Source of the DNA: DASSUW01 sp963759375
Lineage (GTDB): Bacteria; Actinomycetota; Thermoleophilia; Solirubrobacterales; Solirubrobacteraceae
DNA length: 64,000 nt
Direction of reading: 5' to 3'
Assembly (NCBI GenBank): GCA_963759375.1
Contig: CAVWYY010000002.1
Span: 496,001 to 560,000, forward strand
Of the stretch, positions 39,847 through 48,570 are shown piece by piece. Made by a program: the position numbers and the translations under genes. Every line of letters starts with the position of its first letter. Position 1 is the stretch's first letter. The notes beneath the pieces are model-generated. The model made no database searches and was not told the DNA's origin. It worked only from the letters and a program-made list of their open reading frames with translations.

Positions 39847-42728
39847 CAGCGCGGCCTCCCATGACGTCGGTTGCGCGGCTTCTTCGGCTTCTCGCCCTCG
39901 CTGCCGGAGGCCGGCGGCTGCGGCGGGCGCTGCCCGCCGTTCGCCTTCGAGCGCGCGCGGCGGCCGCCGGTCGGGCGGGCGGGGCCGGAGGGCGTAGCGG
40001 CAGGCTGCGGCTCCTCCTCGATCCCGAGATCGCGCACCATGTCGTCGAACTCCTCCCGCGACACGCCGCGCGACGGGTCGTCGGGCTGCGTCACGCGGTC
40101 GCGCCGGTGCTTGCGGTCCTTCGGCGCGACGTCGACCGGCGCGCCGGCGGTGGCCACCGCGTAGGCCGGCACCTCGCCGCCGAACTGCTCGCGGATGCGC
40201 GCCTCGCGCGCCCGGTACACGGGCTCCCGCTCCTTCCAGTGCGTGAGCACCGGGCCGGCGATGAACACCGATGAGTATGTGCCCGACAAGGTGCCGATGA
40301 GCAGCGCGAACGCGAAGTCCTGGAGCGTCTCGCCGCCGAAGATGAGGATCGCCAGGATCGGCAGCGCGGCGCAGAAGCTCGTCGCCAGCGAGCGGACGAT
40401 GACCTCCGACATGGAGCGGTTGTAGATCTGCGAGAACGCGGCGTTCGGCATCCGCGGGATGTTCTCTCTGACGCGGTCGAACACGACGATCGTGTCGTAG
40501 AGCGAGAAGCCCAAGATGGTCAGCAGCGCCGCGACCGTCGACGCCGTCACCTCCCGGCCGACCAGGGCGTAGACGCCGCCGGTGATGAGGATGTCGTGCG
40601 CCAGTGCGATCATCACCGGCACCGCGAACTTCCACTGGAAGCGCAGCGTGATGTAGATCCCGATGACGATCAGCGAGGCGATGATCGCCTTGATCGCGTT
40701 GTCCGCGACGGTCTGGCCGAAGCTCGCGCCGATCTGCTGCGTGCTCGGGTTGTCCGTCAGCCCGAAGCGATCGCGCAGGGCGCTCTCGACCCCGTCGACG
40801 CCGCCGGCCCCGAGCTCGTGGGCGCTGATCTGGATGACGTGGTCGCCGAGGTCCTTGTTGGTGATCGTCTGGACCTCGGCGTCGCCCAGGCCCTGGCTGT
40901 CGAGCACGCTGCGGACCTCGTCGACGCTGGCCGCCCGCTCGAGCGGCGCGGTGATCCGGGTGCCGCCCTCGAAGTCGATGCCGAAGTTCAGGCCCTGGAT
41001 CGCCATCGCGAGCGCGCAGATGAGCAGGATCACGCCCGACATCGAGAAGAACCACTTCGACCTGCCGATGAAGTCGAACCGGATCGGCTTGGAGTCGCGC
41101 GCCCCGAGCGCGGCGCGCGAGCGCAGCAAGCGCGTCCCGCGCAGCGAGTACAGGATCGCCTGCGTCGCCAGCACCGCCGTAAACAGCGACAACAGCACAC
41201 CGACGCCGAGAGTGAGCGCAAAGCCCCGCACGCCCGCGGTCGAGAGCATGAAGAGGATGAACGCGACCAGGAACGTGACGATGTTCGCGTCCAGGATCGC
41301 CGTCAGGCCCTTCTTGTAGCCCGCGGATATCGCCTGGCCGACGGATCTGCCTGCGCGCACCTCTTCCTTGACGCGCTCGAAGATCACGATGTTCGCGTCC
41401 GCGGCCACCCCCAACGTGAGGATCAGGCCCGCGATGCCCGGCAGCGTGAGGACGATCGGGACGAGCTTGACCAGCGCGAAGAAGTAGAGGCCGTAGATCG
41501 CCATCGCGACGACGGCGATGACGCCGAGCACGCGGTAGAAGGCGATCAGGAACAGCGCGACGACGAGGAAGCCCGCGAGGCCGGCCACGAGGCCCTGGTC
41601 CAGCGCCTGGGCGCCGAGGGTCGCCGAGACCTGCGAGCGCGAGATCAGCTCGAGGCGGATCGGCAGCGCGCCGATCTCGAGGATCTTCGCCAGGTCCTGC
41701 GCGGAGTCGATCGTGAAGGAGCCAGAGATCTGGGCGCCGGTCGAGCCGTCGATGCCGTCCGGGTTCTCGCGGTAGTTGATGTACGGCGCCGAGACGAGCT
41801 GGTTGTCGAGCACGATCGCGAAGTGCTGCGACGCGAGCTGCGGGTTGTCGCCCGGCAGCGAGTTGTCCTGCCCGCGCTGCGCGATCTGACGGGTGATGCT
41901 CTGGAAGGCCTTGCGGCCCTTGTCCGTGAAGCCGAAGGTGACGATCGGCTCATTGCCGGACTGCTGGTCGGACGTCTGCTTCGGGTCCTTGATGTCGGTG
42001 CCCGAGAGCGCCGGGTTGTCCGCGATGATCCACCAGCGGTCGGGGTCCGGGGCGTCCGGGCTCGGCTTCTCGTCGCGGACGACGAGGATGCCCGTCGGGA
42101 CCTCGACGACCTCGGCCTTGGCGCGCTGCTCCTCGCTGAGGTCCTCGAGCGCCGCCTCGCGGCTGTTGGACGGCTGCCCGTCGTTGAGCGCCCGCTTGGT
42201 GACCTTGTCGAACGCGTAGAACCGGGGCGCGTCCGCCGCGTTGTTGTTGCCGTCCTCCTGCGGCGGGCACTTCGACGCCGCCTTGGTCGCCTTGTAGAAG
42301 CCGGTGATCGGCGTCTTCTGGCTGGCGTTCTCGTCCGGGTCCGCCTTGCAGGTCTCCGGGTCGAGGATGTTCTTCTCCCAGTCGTAGAAGAACAGCTGCG
42401 CGGTGGAGCCGACCTGCTGGGCCGCGCGCTCGGCGTTGTCGACGCCCGGGAGGTTGACCTCGATCTGGTTCTGGCCCGACAGCAGCAGCTCGGGCTCGGC
42501 GACGCCGAACGCGTCGACGCGCTCGCGCATGATGTCCAGAGAGTTCTGCAGCGCCTGCTGGGTGACCGTCGGCTGCTGCGCGGTCGGCTGGCCCTGGTAG
42601 ACGAGCTGCACGCCGCCCTGCAGGTCCAGGCCGAGCTTCGTCTGCTTGCCGGAAACGACGAAGACCGAGGCGGCGATCAGCCCCAGTACGAGCAGCAGGA
42701 CAAAGAGAGAGCGTCGGCGTTCGGACAT
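39846..42728 (-). CDS. secDF: Protein translocase subunit SecDF (fused)
   Basis: SecDF uses the proton motive force to help Sec-dependent export. This 960-aa protein is a natural fusion: the SecD half has LGLDLQGGVQLVYQ, the P1 periplasmic domain (with a long Asn/Asp/Lys-rich insertion around residues 110-210) and six membrane segments ending near residue 530 with VAADANIVIFERVKEE; the SecF half has NFGIDFEGGTRITAPL and LYDTIVVFDRVREN. A 130-residue Arg/Pro/Gly-rich cytosolic tail follows. ATG at 42728 (MSERRRSLFVLLL). Confidence 0.95.
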   Translation of the reverse strand: MSERRRSLFVLLLVLGLIAASVFVVSGKQTKLGLDLQGGVQLVYQGQPTAQQPTVTQQALQNSLDIMRERVDAFGVAEPELLLSGQNQIEVNLPGVDNAERAAQQVGSTAQLFFYDWEKNILDPETCKADPDENASQKTPITGFYKATKAASKCPPQEDGNNNAADAPRFYAFDKVTKRALNDGQPSNSREAALEDLSEEQRAKAEVVEVPTGILVVRDEKPSPDAPDPDRWWIIADNPALSGTDIKDPKQTSDQQSGNEPIVTFGFTDKGRKAFQSITRQIAQRGQDNSLPGDNPQLASQHFAIVLDNQLVSAPYINYRENPDGIDGSTGAQISGSFTIDSAQDLAKILEIGALPIRLELISRSQVSATLGAQALDQGLVAGLAGFLVVALFLIAFYRVLGVIAVVAMAIYGLYFFALVKLVPIVLTLPGIAGLILTLGVAADANIVIFERVKEEVRAGRSVGQAISAGYKKGLTAILDANIVTFLVAFILFMLSTAGVRGFALTLGVGVLLSLFTAVLATQAILYSLRGTRLLRSRAALGARDSKPIRFDFIGRSKWFFSMSGVILLICALAMAIQGLNFGIDFEGGTRITAPLERAASVDEVRSVLDSQGLGDAEVQTITNKDLGDHVIQISAHELGAGGVDGVESALRDRFGLTDNPSTQQIGASFGQTVADNAIKAIIASLIVIGIYITLRFQWKFAVPVMIALAHDILITGGVYALVGREVTASTVAALLTILGFSLYDTIVVFDRVRENIPRMPNAAFSQIYNRSMSEVIVRSLATSFCAALPILAILIFGGETLQDFAFALLIGTLSGTYSSVFIAGPVLTHWKEREPVYRAREARIREQFGGEVPAYAVATAGAPVDVAPKDRKHRRDRVTQPDDPSRGVSREEFDDMVRDLGIEEEPQPAATPSGPARPTGGRRARSKANGGQRPPQPPASGSEGEKPKKPRNRRHGRPR

Positions 42729-42755
42729 GAAGCGGCTGGTGAAGGGTAGCCCGCG

Positions 42756-43205
42756 CTACTTCGACGGCGTGAGAACGAGCAGCAGGCCGCCGTCGTCATC
42801 GTACGCCGGAAACAGATCCGCCACAGCCTTTGCGGGCAGATCGCCCTCGGCGTGAACGACCACGGACTTGCCGAGCTGCCGTACTCCCCACTCCAGCACA
42901 GTGGCGACGTGGTCTGCGCCGCCCTCGAAATCCAGGCCCAGGACCTCGCGCACCTCGCGGCCCATGACCTTCTCGTCGGAAAGTCCGGTCAGCTCACGCG
43001 ATCCGCGGCCACAGCCGATGATGCGGCCATTCTGGTCGCAGACGAAGAACGCCGCGTTGGGGGCCGGGTAGTAGTCGTCGAGGAGCTCGAAGAGGAATCC
43101 GAACCCGCACTTGGAGCAGCCTCGCGGCTGGTTGCGGAAGCCCTGCTGACGTTCGGTCGCGGTGGTCCGCTGACCGCAATTCGGGCAGATGAACAGGTGC
43201 GCCAT
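42756..43205 (-). CDS. Zinc-ribbon plus PAS-like protein
   Basis: The N-terminal 40 residues form a zinc ribbon (FICPNCGQRT and RGCSKCGFGF) and the rest resembles a PAS fold (YYPAPNAAFFVCDQNGRIIG, SRELTGLSDEKVMGREVREV). ATG at 43205. It lies between ruvB and secDF in a block otherwise devoted to recombination and export, and may be a redox or ligand sensor. Function unknown. Confidence 0.75.
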   Translation of the reverse strand: MAHLFICPNCGQRTTATERQQGFRNQPRGCSKCGFGFLFELLDDYYPAPNAAFFVCDQNGRIIGCGRGSRELTGLSDEKVMGREVREVLGLDFEGGADHVATVLEWGVRQLGKSVVVHAEGDLPAKAVADLFPAYDDDGGLLLVLTPSK

Positions 43206-43243
43206 CGTCTGCTTAGCCTAGACCCGCTCGTGTAAAGGCTCGA

Positions 43244-44272
43244 TCAGAACAATGTCGAATGTTCGTCCGGCGGCTCGAGCCCGAGATGCCGGAACGCATG
43301 CACGGTCGCGCAGCGTCCGCGCGGGGTGCGCAGCAGGAAGCCACGCTGCAGCAGATAGGGCTCGTAGACGTCCTCGATCGTGTCCTGCTCCTCCTGCACG
43401 GCGATGGCCAGCGTGGACAGGCCGACGGGGCCGCCGGAGAACTGCGTGCAGACGACCGACAGGATCTCGCGGTCGAGCCGGTCGAGCCCCTCGCTGTCGA
43501 CCTCCAGGAGGTCGAGCGCGGCGCCCGCCACCGTGGGGTCGATCGCCCCGCCGCCGTGGACCTCGGCGTAGTCGCGCACGCGGCGCAGCAGCCGGTTGGC
43601 CACGCGTGGGGTGCCGCGGGCGCGCTCGGCGATCGCGCGCGCCCCGCCGGCGTCGACCTGCACGCCGAGCACCCGCGCGGAGCGGGTGACGATGCGCGCG
43701 AGGTCGTCGGGCCCGTAGTGGTCGAGCCGGTGCTGGATCCCGAAGCGGTCGCGCAGCGGGGTGGTCAGCAGCCCCGCGCGGGTCGTCGCGCCGATCAGCG
43801 TGAACGCCGGTAGGTCCAGCGTCACCACGCGCGCGCCGGCGCCGGCGCCGACCGTGATCGGCAGCTGCCGGTCCTCCATCGCGGGATAGAAGGTCTCCTC
43901 GACCGCCCGCGGCAGGCGGTGGATCTCGTCGACGAAGAACACGGCGCGCGGCTCGAGCGCGGTCAGGAACGCCGCGATGTCGGCCTTGCGCTCGAGCGCC
44001 GGGCCGGCGGTCTGCACGAACGGCACGTCGAGCTCCGTCGCGACGATCTGGGCCAGCGAGGTCTTGCCGAGGCCGGGCGGGCCGGCGAGCAGCACGTGGT
44101 CCAGCGCCTCGCCGCGGGCCTTGGCGGCCTCCAGCGAGACCGCGAGCTGGTCCTTGACCGCGTCCTGGCCGACGAACTCGTCGAGCGCGCGCGGGCGCAG
44201 CGACGCGTCGGCGTCCTCCTCCGGGCGCGGGTGCGGCGTCTGCAGGCGGTCGGCGCCGGGGGTGCGGATCAC
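43244..44272 (-). CDS. ruvB: Holliday junction branch-migration ATPase RuvB
   Basis: This 342-aa AAA+ motor has Walker A LLAGPPGLGKTSLAQ, Walker B VFFVDEIHRLP, sensor 1 TLIGATTRAGLLTTPLRDR and the C-terminal winged-helix domain (RGFLLRTPRGRCAT). The N-terminal LRPRALDEFVGQDAVKDQL is diagnostic. GTG at 44272 overlaps the ruvA stop (GTGA). Confidence 0.96.
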   Translation of the reverse strand: MIRTPGADRLQTPHPRPEEDADASLRPRALDEFVGQDAVKDQLAVSLEAAKARGEALDHVLLAGPPGLGKTSLAQIVATELDVPFVQTAGPALERKADIAAFLTALEPRAVFFVDEIHRLPRAVEETFYPAMEDRQLPITVGAGAGARVVTLDLPAFTLIGATTRAGLLTTPLRDRFGIQHRLDHYGPDDLARIVTRSARVLGVQVDAGGARAIAERARGTPRVANRLLRRVRDYAEVHGGGAIDPTVAGAALDLLEVDSEGLDRLDREILSVVCTQFSGGPVGLSTLAIAVQEEQDTIEDVYEPYLLQRGFLLRTPRGRCATVHAFRHLGLEPPDEHSTLF

Positions 44273-44844
44273 CGGCGCGCCCCCCTCAGCGCGTGGGCGA
44301 TGAGGTCCTCCGGCGAGTCGCCGGGCGCGCCGTCGAGCAGCTTGTCGGCCTCCTGCGGCGAGAAGCCGAGGCCGACCAGCCCGTCGCGCGCCAGCATCCG
44401 CGGGTCGTCCCCGCGGGTGATGACGATCGGCTCGTCGGGCACCGTGCCGACCTTCTCGCGCAGCTCCACGACGATCCGCTCGGCGGTGCGCTTGCCGATG
44501 CCGGGCGCGGCCTGCAGGCGGGCGGTGTCGCCGGCCGCGACGGCGCCGAGCACGTCGCGCGGCGGGCCGCCGGAGAGGACGGCGAGCGCCATCTTCGGGC
44601 CGACGGCCTGGACCCCGATGAGCAGCAGGAACAGGTCGCGCTCCTCCTCGGTGGCGAAGCCGTAGAGCAGCAGCGCGTCGTCGCGCACGATCAGGTGGGT
44701 GTGCAGCACCGCGTCCTTGCCCACCGGCGGGACGTGGCGCAGCGTCTCGGCGGACACGGCCAGCCGGTAGCCGACGCCGCCGCACGCGACCACGACGTGG
44801 TCGGCGCGGCGGACCGCGACCCGGCCTTCGACGAGCGCGATCAC
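44269..44844 (-). CDS. ruvA: Holliday junction DNA helicase RuvA
   Basis: RuvA (191 aa) holds the four-way junction for RuvB. It has the OB-fold N-terminus (IALVEGRVAVRRADHVVV, GVGYRLAVS), the double helix-hairpin-helix region (LLIGVQAVGPKMALAVL, LQAAPGIGKRTAERIVVEL) and the C-terminal RuvB-binding domain (LVGLGFSPQEADKLLDG). GTG at 44844 overlaps the ruvC stop. Confidence 0.95.
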   Translation of the reverse strand: MIALVEGRVAVRRADHVVVACGGVGYRLAVSAETLRHVPPVGKDAVLHTHLIVRDDALLLYGFATEEERDLFLLLIGVQAVGPKMALAVLSGGPPRDVLGAVAAGDTARLQAAPGIGKRTAERIVVELREKVGTVPDEPIVITRGDDPRMLARDGLVGLGFSPQEADKLLDGAPGDSPEDLIAHALRGARR

Positions 44845-45332
44845 GAGGCCAGCGCCGCCGCGAGCGGCGCCCCGTTCGTGTGGCAGATCGCGACGGCCAG
44901 CGCGTCGGCCGCGTGATCGGGCCGGGGCAGCTCGTCCAGCGACAGCAGGGTCTGGACCATCCGCTGCACCTGGTCCTTGGCCGCGCGGCCGCTGCCGCAC
45001 ACCGCGCCCTTGACCTGCTGCGGCGTGTACGAGACGCACGGGATCCCGCGCCGGCCGGCCGCGAGCATCACGACGCCGCGGGCCTGGCCGACCGCGAACG
45101 CCGACCGCGCGTTGGCGCCGAAGTAGAGGTCCTCGAGCGCGACCGCGTCGGGCTCGTACTCGTCGATCAGCGCGTTCAGGCGGTCGAAGATCGCTGCGAG
45201 CCGCTTCGGCGCGTCGAGCTGCGGCGACGTCTCGATGACCCCGCCGTCGAGCGCGTACATCCGCCCGCGCTGCTGCGCGACGACGCCGTAGCCGGTGTTG
45301 GCCACGCCCGGGTCGATGCCGAGGACGATCAC
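44841..45332 (-). CDS. ruvC: Holliday junction resolvase RuvC
   Basis: RuvC (163 aa) cuts Holliday junctions. The acidic catalytic residues are visible in IVLGIDPGVANTGYG, VALEDLYFGANARSAFAVGQ and LPRPDHAADALAVAICH. GTG at 45332 is chosen because GTG-ATC-GTC gives the family-standard MIVLGIDPG. The frame upstream is open through the membrane-protein gene, because that gene's stop is shifted out of frame by one base. Confidence 0.94.
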   Translation of the reverse strand: MIVLGIDPGVANTGYGVVAQQRGRMYALDGGVIETSPQLDAPKRLAAIFDRLNALIDEYEPDAVALEDLYFGANARSAFAVGQARGVVMLAAGRRGIPCVSYTPQQVKGAVCGSGRAAKDQVQRMVQTLLSLDELPRPDHAADALAVAICHTNGAPLAAALAS

Positions 45333-45370
45333 GTGCACCGTGTGGATTCTGCGCGCGCGGTCGGACGCCT

Positions 45371-45743
45371 TCAGGCCGCCGCGGCCACCCAGCGATGACC
45401 CGGCGAAGCCGAAGAACCAGACCGCGAACGCGAGCGCGGCGACGGCCACGGAGATGATCATCACGCGGTCGAGCACGCCGCCGCGGCGGTTGACGGTGCG
45501 CTCGCCGCGCATCGAGCGGGTCCAGCCGGGCCGGTAGGCGTCGACCTCGCGCTCGGTCAGGCGGATGTGCGCGCGGTTGAGGGCGCCCAGGCCCTTGCCG
45601 ACGATCGCCATCCCCACCGGCAGGCCGAGGAACACGAGGAGATACGGACCCATGCTCGGGTTCGGGGTGTCGGCCAGCTTGGAGGCCCCGTAGATCAGGC
45701 CCAGGGGGACGCCGAGCCACATGACGACGCTGCCGATCGCCAT
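45371..45743 (-). CDS. Membrane protein between yebC and ruvC (one frameshift at its end)
   Basis: This protein of about 123 residues has hydrophobic segments LMAIGSVVMWLGVPLGLIYG, YLLVFLGLPVGMAIVGKGLG and VMIISVAVAALAFAVWFFGF, with a basic loop between. As written, the frame runs without a stop into ruvC. A TGA at 45373-45371, one base out of frame after GGRGG, gives a natural end, and the 3n+1 length fits one inserted base. ATG at 45743. Family not recognised. Confidence 0.6.
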
Positions 45744-45784
45744 CAGCGCGACCAGGCCGACAGCGGCCGGTGACCAGGACGATC

Positions 45785-46534
45785 TCAGCCCGCGACCCGC
45801 TCCAGGATCTCCGCGTCGACGTCGAAGTTCGCGTGTACCGCGTCGGTGTCGTCCTGGTCCTCGAGTGCCTCGATCAGGCGCATGAGCTTGACGGCGCCGT
45901 CCTCGTCGAGCGGGACGAGGCTCTTGGGCCGCTGGGCGACCGACGCCTCCTCGACCTCCACCCCGGCGTCGACCAGCGCGGCGCGGACGGCCGCCAGGTC
46001 GGACGGCTCGCACAGGACCTCGTAGACGTCGGCGTCCATCACGATGTCCTCGGCGCCGGCGTCGATGGCGACCATCAGGTCGTCCTCCCCGTAGCGCTCG
46101 CCGTCGACCACCACGACGCCCTTCTTGTCGAACAGATAGGCGACGGAGCCCGGCTCGCCGAGGTTGCCGCCGTTCTTGGAGAAGATGTGCCGCATCTCCG
46201 ACCCGGTGCGGTTGCGGTTGTCGGTCAGCGCCTCGACGAGGATCGCCACGCCGCCGGGGCCGTAGCCCTCGTACATGACGGCCTCGAGCGCGTCGGCGTC
46301 GCCGCCCTCGCCGGTGCCCTTGCCGATCGCGCGCTCGATGTTGTCCTTGGGCATCGAGGCGTCCCTGGCCTTCTGCACGGCGAGCGCGAGGGCCGGATTG
46401 CCTTCGACGTCGCCGCCACCCTCCTTCGCGGCGACCGTGATCGCGCGCGCCAGCTTGGTGAACAGCTTGCCGCGCCGCGCGTCGACGATCGCCTTCTTGT
46501 GCTTGATCCCCGCCCACTTGGAGTGTCCGGCCAT
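45785..46534 (-). CDS. yebC: YebC/PmpR-family DNA-binding regulator/translation factor
   Basis: This 249-aa member is unmistakable from MAGHSKWAGIKHKKAIVDAR, AGRGKLF-type RRGKLFTKLARAI, YEGYGPGGVAILVEALTDNR, FSKNGGNLGEPGSVAYLFDK and the acidic C-terminal domain. Family members bind DNA, and some help ribosomes with polyproline stretches. Position immediately before ruvC is the common bacterial order. ATG at 46534. Confidence 0.96.
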   Translation of the reverse strand: MAGHSKWAGIKHKKAIVDARRGKLFTKLARAITVAAKEGGGDVEGNPALALAVQKARDASMPKDNIERAIGKGTGEGGDADALEAVMYEGYGPGGVAILVEALTDNRNRTGSEMRHIFSKNGGNLGEPGSVAYLFDKKGVVVVDGERYGEDDLMVAIDAGAEDIVMDADVYEVLCEPSDLAAVRAALVDAGVEVEEASVAQRPKSLVPLDEDGAVKLMRLIEALEDQDDTDAVHANFDVDAEILERVAG

Positions 46535-46545
46535 GGCGTCTGATT

Positions 46546-47208
46546 CTAGGCCAGCCACCGGGACGAACCGGCGTCTTCCAGCGCCTGCGCGTCCTTCGCC
46601 GTGTCCAGGCAGCGCCAGAACCCCGTGTGCCGGTAGGCGGCCAGCGCGCCGTCCGCCGCCAGGCGCTCGAGCGGGTCGCGCTCGAGGACCGAGTCGCTGT
46701 CCAGATAGCCGAGCGCGCCCGGTTCCATCACGAAGAACCCGCCGTTGACCCACTGGTCCGTGACCGGCTTCTCGCGGAACCCCGTGACGCGCCCGTCCTC
46801 GACCATCGCCACGCCGAACGGCAGCTCCGGTTGCACGACGGTCATCGTCGCCAGCGCGCCCGATCCGCGGTGATGGGCGACGAGCGCGCGCAGGTCGATG
46901 TCCGCCACCCCGTCGGCGTAGGTGAGGCAGAACGGCCCGGTCAGGCGTCGCGCACGCGATGCACGCGCCCCCGGTGGGCGTGTCCACGCCCGGTGTCGAC
47001 GCACTCGCACCGGCGCCGGCCAGTCGGGCCACGCCGCGATCTCCTCGCCGCGGTACCCGGTGAGCAGCAGGAACTCGCTGAACCCCTGCGCCGCGTAGAT
47101 CGACACGACGTGCCAGAGGATCGGCCGTCCGGCGACCTCCATCAGGGGCTTCGGGCGCTCGCCGTTGAACCGCGTCCCGCGCCCGCCACAAAGGATTACG
47201 ACCAGCAT
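46546..47208 (-). CDS. Sugar-1-phosphate nucleotidyltransferase (RfbF-like), internally frame-scrambled
   Basis: The N-terminus VILCGGRGTRFNGERPKPLM with PILWHVVSIYAAQGF and the later blocks LTYADGVADIDLRALVAHH, WVNGGFFVMEPGALGYLDSD and RHTGFWRCLDTAKDAQALED match glucose-1-phosphate cytidylyltransferase-type enzymes. Between about 46945 and 47010 the conserved segment (family form CVDTGxDTPTGGR) appears in pieces in other frames (CVDTG, VDTPTGG, RVHRVRD), so several compensating indels lie within 80 bases while the overall ORF stays open. It is divergent from phosphomannomutase by 23 bp. Confidence 0.78.
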   Translation of the reverse strand: MLVVILCGGRGTRFNGERPKPLMEVAGRPILWHVVSIYAAQGFSEFLLLTGYRGEEIAAWPDWPAPVRVRRHRAWTRPPGARASRARRLTGPFCLTYADGVADIDLRALVAHHRGSGALATMTVVQPELPFGVAMVEDGRVTGFREKPVTDQWVNGGFFVMEPGALGYLDSDSVLERDPLERLAADGALAAYRHTGFWRCLDTAKDAQALEDAGSSRWLA

Positions 47209-47231
47209 AGGGCGCGTATCCTGCCGTGCCC

Positions 47232-48570
47232 GTGTCGATCTTCAAGGCATACGACATCCGCGGGCTGTACGGCGACGAGATCGACGGCTGACGTCGCCTA
47301 CGACATCGGCCGCGCCTTCGTCCGCGTCCTCGGCGGCGACAACCCGCGCGTCGGGCTCGGGCGCGACATGCGCCTGACCGCCCCCGAGCTGGCCGCCCGC
47401 TACCGCCAGGGGATGGTCGACGAGGGCGCCCACGTGCTCGACGCCGGGATGGTCGGGACCGAGATGCTCTATTGGCTGGTCGGCTCGCAGGGGCTCGACG
47501 GCGGCCTCATGTGCACCGCCTCGCACAACCCGAAGGCCTACACGGGGGCCAAGCTCGTCGAGCGCGGCGCGGTCGCGCTGTCGGGCGACGGCGGCATCGG
47601 CGAGATCCGGGGCCTGATCGAGGCCGGCCTCGGCGATGCCCGGGGCGGCGGCAGCGCCGAGGACGTCGACGTCTACGCGGGCTTCCAGGCCGACGCCCTG
47701 AAGTTCATCGACCCGGAGAAGGTCAAGGCGCTGAAGGTCGTCGTGGACGGCGGCAACGGCATGGCCGGCCCGATGGCGGGCCCGCTGCTCGAGCGGCTGG
47801 GCCTCGACCTCGTCACCACCTACTGGGAGCCGAACGGCGAGTTCCCCGACCACGAGCCGAACCCGCTGCTCGAGGAGAACCGCCGCTTCATCATCGACAA
47901 GGTCCGCTCCGAGGGCGCCGACCTCGGCATCGCCTGGGACGGCGACGCCGACCGCTGCTTCTTCATCGACGACACCGGCCGCTTCGTCGACGGCGACTTC
48001 ATGACCGCGCTGCTCGCCGAGTCGATCCTCGAGAAGCAGCCGGGCGCCGACATCCTCTACGACGTGCGCGCCTCGCGCGCGGTGCCGGACCTGGTCGAGC
48101 GCCTCGGCGGCACCGCCCACGTCAACCGCGTCGGCCACGCGTTCTTCAAGCTCCGCATGCGCGACGAGGGCGGCGCCTTCGGCGGCGAGGTCTCGGGCCA
48201 CTACTACTTCCGCGACTTCTACAACGCCGACTCGGGCACCATCCCGGCGCTGCTGATCCTCGAGCTGCTGTCCACGCACGAGGCGAAGCTGTCGGAGCTG
48301 CTGCAGCCGCTGCGCGACCGCTACTTCATCTCCGGCGAGATCAACTCCGAGGTCGCCGACACCGACGCCAAGATGGCCGAGATCGAGCAGCGCTACTCCG
48401 ACGGCGAGATCACGAAGCTCGACGGCATCTCGATCGACTACGACGACTGGCACTTCAACGTGCGGCCATCGAACACCGAGCCGCTGCTGCGCCTGAATCT
48501 CGAGAGCCTGGTCTCCGAGCAGGACATGGAGCGCCGGCGTGACGAGGTGCTCGACCTCATCCGGGCATGA
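47232..48570 (+). CDS. Phosphomannomutase/phosphoglucomutase (one frameshift)
   Basis: This alpha-D-phosphohexomutase provides mannose-1-P or glucose-1-P for nucleotide sugars. It begins SIFKAYDIRGLYGDEIDG, reaches an in-frame TGA at 47292, and resumes one base on as DVAYDIGRAFVRVLGGDNPR; an extra T explains it. The active-site loop CTASHNPKAYTGAK, metal loop AWDGDADRCFFID, sugar loop GGEVSGHYYFRDF and phosphate loop RPSNTEPLLRLNLE are intact. Restored length is about 445 aa. GTG at 47232 (or 47226). Overlaps the MBL gene by four bases. Confidence 0.9.
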
